DNA of 46,427 nt. Origin: Rhodospirillales bacterium 20-60-12 (GTDB lineage Bacteria; Pseudomonadota; Alphaproteobacteria; Acetobacterales; Acetobacteraceae). Positions 32,108 through 42,000 of the stretch are shown piece after piece. The notes below the pieces were generated by a model that saw only the letters and a program-made list of their open reading frames with translations, did no database searches and was not told the origin of the DNA. The DNA lies in assembly GCA_002255495.1 (NCBI GenBank), contig NCAP01000008.1:1-46427 (forward strand), read 5' to 3'. Position numbers and translations under genes: made by a program. Every line of letters starts with the position of its first letter. Position 1 is the stretch's first letter.

Positions 32108-33964
32108 ATGGCGCTGCCCATTGAGGATTACGCCATCATCGGCAATTGCGAGACGATGGCGCTGGTCGGGCGCGACGGCTCGATCGATTGGCTCGGCATG
32201 CCCCGCTTCGACAGTGCGGCCTGCTTCGCCGGGTTGCTCGGCACCGACGAACATGGCCATTGGCGCATCGCCCCGCAGGAGCCCGTGACACGCACGACGC
32301 GGCAATATCGGGGCCCCAGCCTCATCCTCGAGACGATCTTCGAAACAGCCGAAGGCAGTGTCTGCGTCACCGACTGCATGTCGCGGCGCGACCATTCTGC
32401 CGATCTGATCAGATGCGTGAAGTCGCTTTCAGGACGCGTGACAATGTGCATGGATTTTGTGGCGCGTTTTGATTACGGCTCGGCAGTGCCCTGGGTTACC
32501 CGCATCGATGATCAATCGATGCGGGATCAGCGCACCCAATATGTCGTCGGGCCAGACCGCCTGATCCTCGATAGCGATGTCGCCGTGACCAACAAAGATA
32601 TGCGCACCATGGCGATATTCACCGTGGCCGAAGGCGACGAAGTGAATTTCTGCCTGACCTGGAGCAAATCATATCACAAACCGCCCGCGCGCATCGATAT
32701 CCCGGCAGCCCTGACAGCGATCGAGACATTTTGGCAGGAATGGACAGCGGGCTTTCGATATACGGGGCAATGGCCTGAGGCTGTGCTGCGCTCGCTGATC
32801 ACCCTCAAAGCACTCAGCCATTGGGAAACCGGCGGCATCGTCGCCGCCGGCACGACATCTCTGCCCGAGCAAATCGGCGGCCCGCGCAATTGGGATTACC
32901 GCTATTGCTGGCTGCGCGACACGACATTGACGCTCTATGCGCTGATGCAATCGGGCTTCACCAGCGAGGCCGCCGCCTGGCGCGAATGGCTGCTGCGCGC
33001 GGTCGCCGGCAATCCTGAACAATTACAAATCATGTATGGCATCGCCGGTGAACGCCGGCTTGACGAATGGGAAATCCCCTGGCTGCCCGGCTACGAGAAT
33101 TCCGCACCCGTCCGAATCGGCAATGCCGCCTCCGGCCAGGTGCAACTCGATGTCTATGGCGAGGTGATGGACGCGCTTTATCTCGCACAGCATTTGGGCC
33201 TGCCCTGCGATCAGGCCGCATGGAATCTGCAAATCGCCTTGATTGGCCATCTCGCCACCATCTGGGATAAGCCCGATGACGGGATTTGGGAAATGCGCGG
33301 CGGACGCCAGCATTTTACCCACTCCAAGGTGATGGCTTGGGTCGCTCTTGACCGTGCGATTCGTACCGCCGAGGAATTCTCGATGCCCGCGCCGATCGAT
33401 CATTGGCATGAGTTGCGCCAGACCATCCATGACGATGTGTGCAAGCACGGTTTCAACGCCAAGCTCAATCATTTCACCCAAGCCTATGACAACACCCATC
33501 TCGATGCCAGCCTGCTGATGATCCCCCTGCTCGGATTTCTGCCCGCCGATGATGAGCGCGTGATCGGCACGGTGGCCGCCATCGAACGCAATTTGCTGCG
33601 CGAGGGCTTCGTCCTGCGCTATGATACAGCCGGCTCCGGTGATGGTCTGCCCGCCGGCGAAGGTGCCTTTCTCGCCTGCAGCTTCTGGCTTGCCGACACC
33701 TATGTGCTGATGGGCCGGATCGATGAGGCGCAGAGTCTATTCGAAAAATTGCTCAGCCTGTGCAATGAAGTCGGCCTGTTATCGGAGGAATATGACCCCG
33801 CTCTGAAACGCCAAGTCGGCAATTTTCCGCAAGCCTTTTCCCATATCGCTTTAATCAACACCGCCTTCAATCTGGCGCAAAGCCGCTCCGGTGTGGCAGG
33901 GCCCGCCGCCCACCGCTCCAAGCGTCCGGCCCACCCGCGCAAGCACAGCGCGGTCCGCGCATGA
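32108..33964 (+). CDS. Glycoside hydrolase family 15 protein (glucoamylase/trehalase type)
   Basis: 618 residues without a signal peptide. The N-terminal beta-sandwich begins EDYAIIGNCETMALVGRDGS and contains WLGMPRFDS. The catalytic (alpha/alpha)6 barrel has GPRNWDYRYCWLRDTTLTLYAL near 255-275. It continues with GERRLDEWEIPWLPGYE near 315-330, and GNAASGQVQLDVYGEV follows. Near the end LLSEEYDPALKRQVGNFPQAFSH holds the second acidic pair. The pattern fits actinobacterial-type GH15 trehalases and glucoamylases that release glucose. Its 4-bp overlap with the GMC gene and adjacency to glucose dehydrogenase point to intracellular trehalose or alpha-glucoside use (inference). Confidence 0.9.
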   Translation: MALPIEDYAIIGNCETMALVGRDGSIDWLGMPRFDSAACFAGLLGTDEHGHWRIAPQEPVTRTTRQYRGPSLILETIFETAEGSVCVTDCMSRRDHSADLIRCVKSLSGRVTMCMDFVARFDYGSAVPWVTRIDDQSMRDQRTQYVVGPDRLILDSDVAVTNKDMRTMAIFTVAEGDEVNFCLTWSKSYHKPPARIDIPAALTAIETFWQEWTAGFRYTGQWPEAVLRSLITLKALSHWETGGIVAAGTTSLPEQIGGPRNWDYRYCWLRDTTLTLYALMQSGFTSEAAAWREWLLRAVAGNPEQLQIMYGIAGERRLDEWEIPWLPGYENSAPVRIGNAASGQVQLDVYGEVMDALYLAQHLGLPCDQAAWNLQIALIGHLATIWDKPDDGIWEMRGGRQHFTHSKVMAWVALDRAIRTAEEFSMPAPIDHWHELRQTIHDDVCKHGFNAKLNHFTQAYDNTHLDASLLMIPLLGFLPADDERVIGTVAAIERNLLREGFVLRYDTAGSGDGLPAGEGAFLACSFWLADTYVLMGRIDEAQSLFEKLLSLCNEVGLLSEEYDPALKRQVGNFPQAFSHIALINTAFNLAQSRSGVAGPAAHRSKRPAHPRKHSAVRA

Positions 33965-35532
33965 ACGGCCATTACGATGTGATCGTTATCGGCTCTGGCC
34001 CAGGTGGCGCGGCCTTCGCCCAGCGCATCGCACCCAGCGGCAAATCCATTCTGCTGATTGAGCGTGGCGATTATCTGCCGCGCTCACGGGCCAATTGGGA
34101 TGCGCAAAATGTCTTTGTCGATGCGGCCTATCAAACCAAGGAAATCTGGCATGATGGGCGCGGCGCCACATTTCAACCAGGGCTGCATTATTATGTCGGC
34201 GGCAACTCGAAAGTCTATGGCGCGGCGTTGCTGCGCCTGCGCGAGCGCGATTTCGGCGAAATCACCCATGAGGACGGCGTCTCACCCGCATGGCCGGTCG
34301 GATATGATGAATTCGAGCCCTATTACGCCGCAGCCGAGGCGCTGTTCCACGTCCATGGGCAGGCCGGCGAGGATCCGCACGAACCGCACCGCAGCACACC
34401 CTATCCTTATCCGCCGGTCAGTCACGAACCACGCATTGCCGCCCTCAGTGCCAATCTCTCAGCCCAGGGCCTGCAACCGTTCCATCTCCCCCTCGGCATC
34501 TTACTCGACGAGAAAGACGGCAAACCGACATCCACAAGCATCTGCATACGCTGCGACGCCTTCGACGGGTTTCCCTGTCTGCTGAACGGCAAGGCGGATG
34601 CGCAAATCATCTGTATCGACCCGATGCTGGCACGCCATCAAAATGTGACATTGCTGACCAATGCGTATGTCTCGCAGCTCCAGACCGACGAATCCGGGCG
34701 CCGCGTGAGCGCTGTGCGGGTCGAACGCACAGGCCAAATCGAGCATTATTCCGCCGACCTTGTGATCGTCGCCTGCGGCGCATTATCCTCCGCGTTGCTG
34801 CTGTTGCGCTCGGCCAATGCCGCCCATCCGCACGGCCTTGCCAACGGCTCGGATCAGGTCGGGCGCAATTACATGCGGCATAATCAATCGGTCCTGATGG
34901 CGCTGATGCGCGAACCCAATGAGACCATCTTCCAAAAAACCTTGGCCATCAGCGATTATTATTTCGCTACCGCCGATGAAGCCTATCCGCTCGGCCTGAT
35001 CCAGATGTGCGCGACCTCCCACGCCGCACAGATCAAGGCCGAGGCTCTGCCCTCCTGGCTGGAATGGCTGCCCGACATGCCCTTTGATCAAATGGCCCGC
35101 CATTCAATGGATTTCTGGCTATCGAGCGAAGATCTGCCAAAGCCGGACAACCGGATCCGCTATGATGGCGAGCGGGTTGTGCTCGACCTCACCGAGACGA
35201 ATATCAATGCCCATCAGCGCCTGCGCAAAAAACTCGAACAAGCCTTGACACATGCAGGCGCACATCCGGCTTTGCTCGACCGGAGCCTGTATCTTGGCAA
35301 AAACATCCCGATCGGCGGCACCGCGCATCAAGCCGGCACCGCACGGTTCGGCACCGACCCCGCAAATTCGGTTCTTGATATTCACTGCAAGGCCCATGAA
35401 TTGGATAATCTATATCTCGTCGATGCCAGCTTCTTTCCCTCGATCGGTGCGGTCAACCCAACCTTGACGATTATCGCCAACGCCTTGCGGGTCGGCGACC
35501 ATATTCTCGATCTGTGGGCCAGTGGCTCATGA
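33961..35532 (+). CDS. GMC-family flavin oxidoreductase
   Basis: 523 residues. FAD-binding start YDVIVIGSGPGGAAFAQRIA, then GGNSKVYGAALLRL near 80. A Cys-containing patch CIRCDAFDGFPC lies near 195. The C-terminal active-site region is GGTAHQAGTARFGTDP with the catalytic-type His, then SIGAVNPTLTIIANALR with the partner Asn. No signal peptide is seen. GMC enzymes oxidise alcohols or sugars, passing electrons to oxygen, quinone or cytochrome. The gene overlaps both neighbours by 4 bp (ATGA). The DoxX-type membrane protein downstream could be its electron partner, but this is not shown. Confidence 0.9.
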   Translation: MNGHYDVIVIGSGPGGAAFAQRIAPSGKSILLIERGDYLPRSRANWDAQNVFVDAAYQTKEIWHDGRGATFQPGLHYYVGGNSKVYGAALLRLRERDFGEITHEDGVSPAWPVGYDEFEPYYAAAEALFHVHGQAGEDPHEPHRSTPYPYPPVSHEPRIAALSANLSAQGLQPFHLPLGILLDEKDGKPTSTSICIRCDAFDGFPCLLNGKADAQIICIDPMLARHQNVTLLTNAYVSQLQTDESGRRVSAVRVERTGQIEHYSADLVIVACGALSSALLLLRSANAAHPHGLANGSDQVGRNYMRHNQSVLMALMREPNETIFQKTLAISDYYFATADEAYPLGLIQMCATSHAAQIKAEALPSWLEWLPDMPFDQMARHSMDFWLSSEDLPKPDNRIRYDGERVVLDLTETNINAHQRLRKKLEQALTHAGAHPALLDRSLYLGKNIPIGGTAHQAGTARFGTDPANSVLDIHCKAHELDNLYLVDASFFPSIGAVNPTLTIIANALRVGDHILDLWASGS

Positions 35533-35933
35533 TCGCATGGCTTCACCTGCTGGCCATCCCACTGCTCGCGCGGATTTTTCTGGTCGTCTTGTTTCCCTTC
35601 AGCGCCATCGATAAAATCATCCATTGGCGAGCGGCCCTGGCGCAAGCCAATTCATCATTTTTGCCGGGTGGACCCGCCTTATTGATCGTCGCGATTTTCG
35701 TCGAATTGATCACGCCAATCTGTATTGTCAGCGGATTTTATGCAGCCTTCGCCGCCTTCATCCTGGCGGGGTTCTGTGTGGTAACCGCCATTTTATACCA
35801 TCCGTTTTGGCGCTTCGGCGATTTCTGGGCGCCGGGCTCATCGGTCGGCCGCAATCATTTCTGGGATTTCTTAAAAAATTTCGGCCTGGCCGGTGGGCTC
35901 TTGCTCATCATGAATGGCTCGATCGGAGGCTAG
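35529..35933 (+). CDS. DoxX-family membrane protein
   Basis: 134 residues with four hydrophobic helices, starting at the ATG at 35529 that overlaps the GMC stop. Segments such as IFLVVLFPFSAIDKIIHW, AIFVELITPICIVSGFYAAF and YHPFWRFGDFW are typical of DoxX/DoxD-like proteins, some of which serve as quinone-linked partners of oxidoreductases. A partnership with the preceding GMC enzyme is suggested by the coupled start. Confidence 0.85.
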   Translation: MIAWLHLLAIPLLARIFLVVLFPFSAIDKIIHWRAALAQANSSFLPGGPALLIVAIFVELITPICIVSGFYAAFAAFILAGFCVVTAILYHPFWRFGDFWAPGSSVGRNHFWDFLKNFGLAGGLLLIMNGSIGG

Positions 35934-35934
35934 T

Positions 35935-36369
35935 ATGTCACCCATGACGAATTATTGGCATTTATGGACCGATGAACATGGCATCAGCCATCACACGCTT
36001 TGCCAATTGACGAATTTTCAGCTCGCCTCCATCGGCGGCGCCGCGCCGCAATGGAATAATGTCCAGCCCGGCAGCGAAGCCACCATCGTATTCACCATCC
36101 AACCGGTCGGCTGGGTCGGCGACTGGCATGAAAATCCCGCACCCCAATGGATCATTCCCATCTCCGGCCGCTGGTGGGTGGAAGCGATGGATGGCACTCG
36201 CGTGGAGTTCGGCCCCGGCGATATTTCATTGGGTGAAGATCAGAATTGCATCGCCGACAGCATCGGCCGCAAAGGGCATCGCTCAGGCACGATCGGCGCT
36301 GATCCGGCACGGCTGATGACGGTGCGGCTACATGTCGCCCCCCTCGGCGTCCCAGGTCACATCCGCTAA
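35935..36369 (+). CDS. Cupin-like protein
   Basis: 144 residues with a single cupin-type barrel. Strands run through PGSEATIVFTIQPVGWVGDWHENP, then PQWIIPISGRWWVEAMDG and FGPGDISLGEDQN, the two conserved halves of a cupin fold. The usual metal-binding His set is only partly present (WHENP). GGAGG sits 6 nt before the ATG, and the gene follows DoxX by 1 bp. Function is unknown; isomerase or sugar-acid binding roles are possible in this setting. Confidence 0.7.
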   Translation: MSPMTNYWHLWTDEHGISHHTLCQLTNFQLASIGGAAPQWNNVQPGSEATIVFTIQPVGWVGDWHENPAPQWIIPISGRWWVEAMDGTRVEFGPGDISLGEDQNCIADSIGRKGHRSGTIGADPARLMTVRLHVAPLGVPGHIR

Positions 36370-36375
36370 ATCCCG

Positions 36376-37281
36376 ATGCACGCCTTCGATATTCACGATG
36401 ACCGTTTTCAGGCGCTGATCCTTCCCAACGCCCGGCTGGAATTACTCGGCCAGGGATTTCGCTGGCTCGAAGGCCCCGTCTGGTTCGCCGATCTCGCTTG
36501 CCTGCTGGTCAGCGATTTGCCAAATGACCGGATCATGCGCTGGAGTGAGTCAGGCGGCATCTCGCTATTCCGCCAACCTTCGGGCTTTGCCAATGGTCAT
36601 ACGCGTGACCGCCAGGGCAGGCTACTCGGCTGTTCGCATCGTCATCGTTGTATCACGCGCACCGAACTTGACGGCGCAATCACCATTTTGGCCGATCGCT
36701 ATCAAGGCCGAAAATTGAATGCACCAAACGATATCGTCGTCAAACATGACGGCACAATCTGGTTCACCGATCCGCTGTTCGGTATCAGTACCGATTACGA
36801 AGGCGGGCGGCAGATATCAGAGGCCCCGGCACGGGTTTATCGTCTGGATCCGGCGGATGGCGCGCTGAGCATTGTCATCGATGACCTCGCTGGACCAAAC
36901 GGCCTGTGTTTTTCCCCGGCAGAGACAAAATTATACATCACCGAGGCGGGCCCGCCTTTCGCCGCCCATGCGGTGCAGCATATCATCGAATACGAAGTCA
37001 CGTCAGACGGCGATGCGCTCGGCGGGAGCAAAATATTTCATAAAATCCAACCTGGATTTGCCGACGGCATCAAATGTGATGAATACGGCAATATCTGGAG
37101 CAGCGCCGGGAACGGTGTGCATTGTATCGCACCAGACGGGCAATTACTCGGGATCATCAAAACCGGCTCGGTTGTCAGCAACATTGCCTTCGGCGGCCCT
37201 CAGCGCAGCCGTTTGTTCATCTGCGCCGGCGACCAGCTTTTCGCCATTTTCCTAAATTGCCGCGGTGTGACATTCCCATGA
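36376..37281 (+). CDS. SMP-30/gluconolactonase-family lactonase
   Basis: 301 residues of a six-bladed propeller. The expected metal ligands are visible: E32 in WLEGPVW, N115-N118 in LNAPNDIVV, N in LAGPNGLCFSP and D in GFADGIKCDEYGN. The family opens aldonolactones such as glucono-1,5-lactone. In this operon it would take the lactone made by the SDR or GMC dehydrogenase and give gluconate. It has no signal peptide, so it acts in the cytosol. It follows the cupin gene by 6 bp. Confidence 0.88.
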   Translation: MHAFDIHDDRFQALILPNARLELLGQGFRWLEGPVWFADLACLLVSDLPNDRIMRWSESGGISLFRQPSGFANGHTRDRQGRLLGCSHRHRCITRTELDGAITILADRYQGRKLNAPNDIVVKHDGTIWFTDPLFGISTDYEGGRQISEAPARVYRLDPADGALSIVIDDLAGPNGLCFSPAETKLYITEAGPPFAAHAVQHIIEYEVTSDGDALGGSKIFHKIQPGFADGIKCDEYGNIWSSAGNGVHCIAPDGQLLGIIKTGSVVSNIAFGGPQRSRLFICAGDQLFAIFLNCRGVTFP

Positions 37282-37294
37282 TGAGCGTCCGCTA

Positions 37295-38212
37295 ATGGCG
37301 GTTCGTGCACTGCGCCTGCTCGTTCGCAATGTGACAAATATCGACCACGCATTGGTCTTTTATCAACAGGCGCTCGGCTTTCGCGTCATCGGCGAACGGC
37401 AGGACGCGCCAGATCTCGCCACATTGCTGAGTTTCAACGGGACGATTCAAACCATTTGCCTCCAGCTTGGCGCGCAGAAAATCATGCTTGCCTGCTACGA
37501 CCCGCCTGGCAAAGCCTATCGTCTGGGCAGCAACGCCGCCGATTTATGGTTTCAGCATATCGCCATCGTCACCGCGGACATACAGAGTTCTTATGAATTG
37601 CTGCAGTTTCACGGCGCGGTGCCAATTTCATCGGGCGGCCCACAGACATTGCCCGCATCCAGCGGCGGCGCGGTCGCTTATAAATGCCGCGATCATGATG
37701 GCCACCCGCTCGAATTGATCAGCCTTCCCACCACGACACGCCACGCACAAGGCGGCAATCTGGGCTATGATCATAGCGCCATCAGCGTCGGCGATATCGA
37801 ACGCAGCATCGGCTTCTATCGCGACCAATTGGGTTTGTCGCTCAGTGCGCACCAACTTAATCAAGGCCAAGCGCAGGACCGGCTTGATGGGCTGGATGCG
37901 GTCGCAGTGGATGTGGTGGCGATGCTGCCGCAAGATCAACCTTGCCCGCATATCGAATTGCTTGGCTATCGCCAGCCAAGCGGCCGCATGGCATCCTGCG
38001 TCCAACGCGCGAGCGACATCGCCGCCGATCGGCTGGTGCTGGAAGTTGATGACCTGCCAAGCCTGCTCGGCCAGTTACAGGATTGCGAGCCCGGCTCGGT
38101 TCTTCGCCAGGGACGCTTTGCCGGCACAAAGGCCGCCCTGATCCACGATCCCGACGGACATGAATTCATACTGATCGACAGCAAATATCCAAATAACGCT
38201 TGGGAGCGATGA
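37295..38212 (+). CDS. Two-domain VOC (glyoxalase/dioxygenase-fold) protein
   Basis: 305 residues with two vicinal-oxygen-chelate modules. The first (about 1-145) has NIDHALVFYQQALGFRV and CRDHDGHPLELI. The second (about 155-300) has YDHSAISVGDIERSIGFYRDQLGL and IHDPDGHEFILID. His and Glu in these motifs can bind a metal. The reaction is unknown. As the last gene of the sugar-oxidation run it may handle a reactive by-product, but this is only positional. Confidence 0.8.
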   Translation: MAVRALRLLVRNVTNIDHALVFYQQALGFRVIGERQDAPDLATLLSFNGTIQTICLQLGAQKIMLACYDPPGKAYRLGSNAADLWFQHIAIVTADIQSSYELLQFHGAVPISSGGPQTLPASSGGAVAYKCRDHDGHPLELISLPTTTRHAQGGNLGYDHSAISVGDIERSIGFYRDQLGLSLSAHQLNQGQAQDRLDGLDAVAVDVVAMLPQDQPCPHIELLGYRQPSGRMASCVQRASDIAADRLVLEVDDLPSLLGQLQDCEPGSVLRQGRFAGTKAALIHDPDGHEFILIDSKYPNNAWER

Positions 38213-38255
38213 TCGCCCACACCATATCTGCAATCCAGGGCACGGAGGGTTTGAC

Positions 38256-38888
38256 ATGACCAAGGATAAAATGTCGCGGCGCGTTTTATGCACGGCAGGA
38301 AGCGCCGTGCTGGGCATGGCTTTGTTCACCGGCACAGCCCGCGCGCAAAGCATCTCGCTGAATTTCAGTTTCGGCTCACCGGGCTATAATGTCGGCTATT
38401 GGGCACCGCAGCCTTACTACCAGCGTTATTATTCCCAGCCGCTCTACGCGCAATATGTCATGTGGTACTATTACCCCTCGCTTTATTATCGCTATTATTA
38501 CGCCCCGCCACCACCGCCGCCGCCGGGCATTCCCCGCCCGCCGCGGCCGCCTTACGGCGCACCCCCGCCGCCGCCGCCCGATCGATTCTTCGCCGGCCTG
38601 CGTGTGCCACGGCCCGGGCGCTACCCAGGTGCGCCGCACCCGCGCCCCGGCGGCGAAATACCGCATTGGCGACCTGCTTTTGCACCGCCCGGAGGCCCCG
38701 GCGGTGGACCTGACCGCTTCCCCCAACGGCCCGGCGGCGGACCAGGCGGCGGGCCCGGCATGCGACCAGGCGGCGGACCAGGCGGCCGGCCGGATGGCGC
38801 CCCCCCCAATGGCCCGCGTGGACCCGGCGGGCCAGGCCAAGGCGGGCCAGGCCAAGGTGGGCCAGGCCAAGGTGGGCCGAACCACTAA
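38256..38888 (+). CDS. Tyr/Pro/Gly-rich exported protein, unknown function
   Basis: 210 residues with a signal peptide (LCTAGSAVLGMALFTGTARAQ). The mature chain starts with a Tyr-rich section (YYQRYYSQPLYAQYVMWYYY), then runs of Pro (PPPPPPP) and a C-terminal Gly-Pro region ending in three GPGQG units. GGAGGG precedes the ATG. Such compositions are found in cell-surface or matrix proteins and are probably disordered. No family was recognised. It lies 43 bp after the VOC gene, with a separate ribosome-binding site. Confidence 0.75.
   Translation: MTKDKMSRRVLCTAGSAVLGMALFTGTARAQSISLNFSFGSPGYNVGYWAPQPYYQRYYSQPLYAQYVMWYYYPSLYYRYYYAPPPPPPPGIPRPPRPPYGAPPPPPPDRFFAGLRVPRPGRYPGAPHPRPGGEIPHWRPAFAPPGGPGGGPDRFPQRPGGGPGGGPGMRPGGGPGGRPDGAPPNGPRGPGGPGQGGPGQGGPGQGGPNH
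38829..38873 (+). repeat. Three 15-bp tandem repeats inside the Gly/Pro-rich gene
   Basis: Three adjacent copies of GGGCCAGGCCAAGGY encode the pentapeptide GPGQG three times. A length-variable repeat in frame could change protein length without breaking it. Confidence 0.8.
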
Positions 38889-39071
38889 TCTCGTGGAACC
38901 AACAGCGTGGTCGGCACAGCCCGTGGGCTGACCCGCATTTTTTGGCGCGGCGACTATCATGTTTTGCCAGCACGCCCCTGGTCGAAAATTCGATAACAAG
39001 CTAACATGAAGTCATGTTGGCGGACCTACCGCTCAGCCCGGAAGAAACCCGGAAATATAGGGGCGCGGCGG

Positions 39072-42000
39072 ATGAAACTGCTCAAAATCCGGTATCTCAT
39101 CCTCATCGCACTCGCCAGCTTCGCGCTATTGGCGAACACGGGCAGCGCCTCGGCTTCCGAGGCGGCCAACAACCAGCCTATGCAGCTCTTCATCGATCAG
39201 ACCTTGCCGGGCCTGCATCACGACACTCAGACTCTGCGCTTCGAGCTGACCTCAAGGACACAGATATTCAGCGCTGATATTGTCCAGCAACGCCATGATG
39301 CCGACCAAGCCCTCGCCAAGGCCTTGGCGAAAGCCCAAGCGGAGCCAGCTAAAAACCAAACCGCCGGCGATTGGGACGCGGTAGCCCAAGCCGCCCAAAC
39401 ACGCCTGATGCTCGGCCAATCCCACCACCCGAGCCTGTGGCTCAGCCTCGGCGCGGCCATGCTGCACGGCACCAATCCCGATCCGCAACGCGCGCTCGAA
39501 GCCTCTTATCAGGCCTATGAATATCGCCTGAACGGCACCAATCCGGCGCAGCAATCCCTGCAAGCTCTGCAACAAATGCGCGACGCTCTGGAGGCCTTGC
39601 ACAATAATCTCGCGGCCCTGAAATTGCTCGGCCAGATTGTCCGTGCCAACCCGGCCGATACGCAGGATGCCGCGTTGCTGCAACAATCTTTCGATCGGAT
39701 CGGTTACCGGGTGATGAAAATCAACACCACGCCAGATGCATTTCCCGCCGGCGCCTGTGTCACCTTCACCATTCCACTGCCGAGCGAGCCGGGTTTCCAT
39801 CCCGGTGATTATGTCAGCACCGAACCTGTCATCAAAACCCTCGCCGTGACCTCTGAGAACGGTCAATTATGCCTCGCCGGCCTGCCCGCCGGCGCGACCA
39901 CGACCGTTACCCTGCGGGCCGGCATGCCAGGGCTCGGCGGCGCCAAGCTCGGCAAGGCACTCACTTTCAAAATCACGCTGCCCGATCGGCAATCCAAGCT
40001 GATCGCCGATACCGCCCATTACATCATCCCCGCCAGCAATCCGCCGTCCATCGGTCTGGCCAGCGTCAATGTCTCGAAGGTGAAAATCCAAATCGGCCGG
40101 GTCGCCGAGCGCTCGCTGTTGCAATTCCTGCAAAGCCACCCTCTGGGCAATCCAGATGGCTATAACAACAGCCTCGACGGCAATTCCGAAACAATCATTT
40201 TCCAGGGCAAGGCCGACATCCCCGATTTCGTCCGCAACCAGCTGGTCCATACAATTCTGCCGCTCGCCGCACAGATGAAAAAGCCCGGGCTCTATGCGGT
40301 TTCAATCAACCCCGATGACGGCACGCCGAGAAATAATCTGGGCACGCTGCAAATGGTGCTGCGCACGGATCTGGCGCCGAGCATCTGGCGCGGGGCAGAT
40401 GGCCTGCATGTGCAAATTCGCTCTTTCACCAGCGCCGAACCCGTGGCGCATGTGCAGGTCAATCTGATCGCCGCCGACAATGAAATTCTCACCTCTGGCC
40501 AAACCGACTCTCAAGGCCTCGTCACCTTCGCCGCCCCGTTGCTCGCGGGCAATGCCGGGCAGGCGCCGACAGCGTTGCATATCCTCGCCCCCGACGGCGA
40601 TTTTACCTTGTTCGATCTCACCGCATCGCCCTTCGATCTGTCCGATCGCGGCGTCGGCGGTGCCGCGCAACCCGGGCCGATCGATCCTTATATCTGGCTC
40701 GATCGGGGCATTTACCGCCCCGGCGAGACCGTGAATGTGAGTGCGTTACTGCGCAGCCCCGATGGTAAAAATCTCGATATTCCCTTGCATCTCATTATCC
40801 GCCGCCCGGGCGGCCAGGTTTTTTCCGACACCATCCCCGCCCGCACCGACGATGATGCGATCATCGCCCCGGTCAAACTCTCGCCCGGCGCGCAGGCGGG
40901 GGTTTGGAGTATCACCCTGGCGACATCTTTGGACGCTCCGGCTTTGGCCACCCAGACCTTCATGGTCGAGTCATTCGTGCCGGCAACATTGGCCGTCTCG
41001 CTCGGCAAAGAAGCGCCATTGACACCCCAGGCGATCAATCTGTTTGCATTCAATGCGCGCTTTCTCTACGGCGCGCCGGGCGCCAATCTTTCCGCCACCG
41101 CCAGCGTTCACCTGGCGGTCGATACCGCACCGTTTGCAGCCCTTGCGGGTTATCGCTTCGGTCTGCAAAGCGAGATTTTCGACGCCCCGTCAGCCGCGCC
41201 GGCGGTCCCTGATAGCGACGCCAAGGGCGATGGCACGGTACCGATCGATCTGACGAAAATGCCCGACTCGTCGCATCCCCTGCAAGCCATATTGACCGTG
41301 AACGTGAACGACCCCGCAGGCCGTGCGGTGAGCAAAACGATCAATCTGCCGATCCGCCCGGCCAGCCCTCTGCTCGGCATCAAACCCGCTTTCGCGGGCG
41401 AGGCGGTGGATCAAGGCCAAAGCGCGCAGTTCGATATCATCGCAGCCGACCCGCAAGGTGCAAAAATCGCCATGACCGCCGATCTGAGCGTGGTCAGCCA
41501 GGATGAGGAATGGAATATCATCTGGAACAACCAGGTCGCGCGCTGGGATATCAGCTTCATCGACCGGCCGGTGATGCAGGAGAAAATCAGCATTCCCGCG
41601 GGCGGCGCGTTTCATCTGGCCCTGCCCGCTCTGCCCTATGGCCGCTACCGGCTGCGCGTTGTGCAGGCCGATGGCGGGCTCGCCGCAAGCTCGATGATTT
41701 TCTATTCGGGCTGGGTCTTCTCGGGCAATCCAAGCGTGCCGAGCCGGGTCACCGTCGCCTCGGACCATGCGACCTATCTGCCCGGCGAGACCGCGCATTT
41801 ACACATCACCGCCCCCTTCGCCGGCCCGGCAACATTGGTGATTGCCAATGACGATGTGAAATCGATCCAGACTATCATGATCGGTGCCAAAGGCGCCGAT
41901 GTCAGCGTGCCCGTCTCAGCTCAATGGGGTGCCGGTGCCTATGCCATCGTGCATGTGTTCCAACCGGCCCGCGCCGCGAAACCGGGCGAGACTATCCCGC

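Noticed and set aside
39252-39866. 204-codon frame antisense to the A2M gene
   Set aside because: No motif or start site, and it is fully inside the A2M coding sequence.
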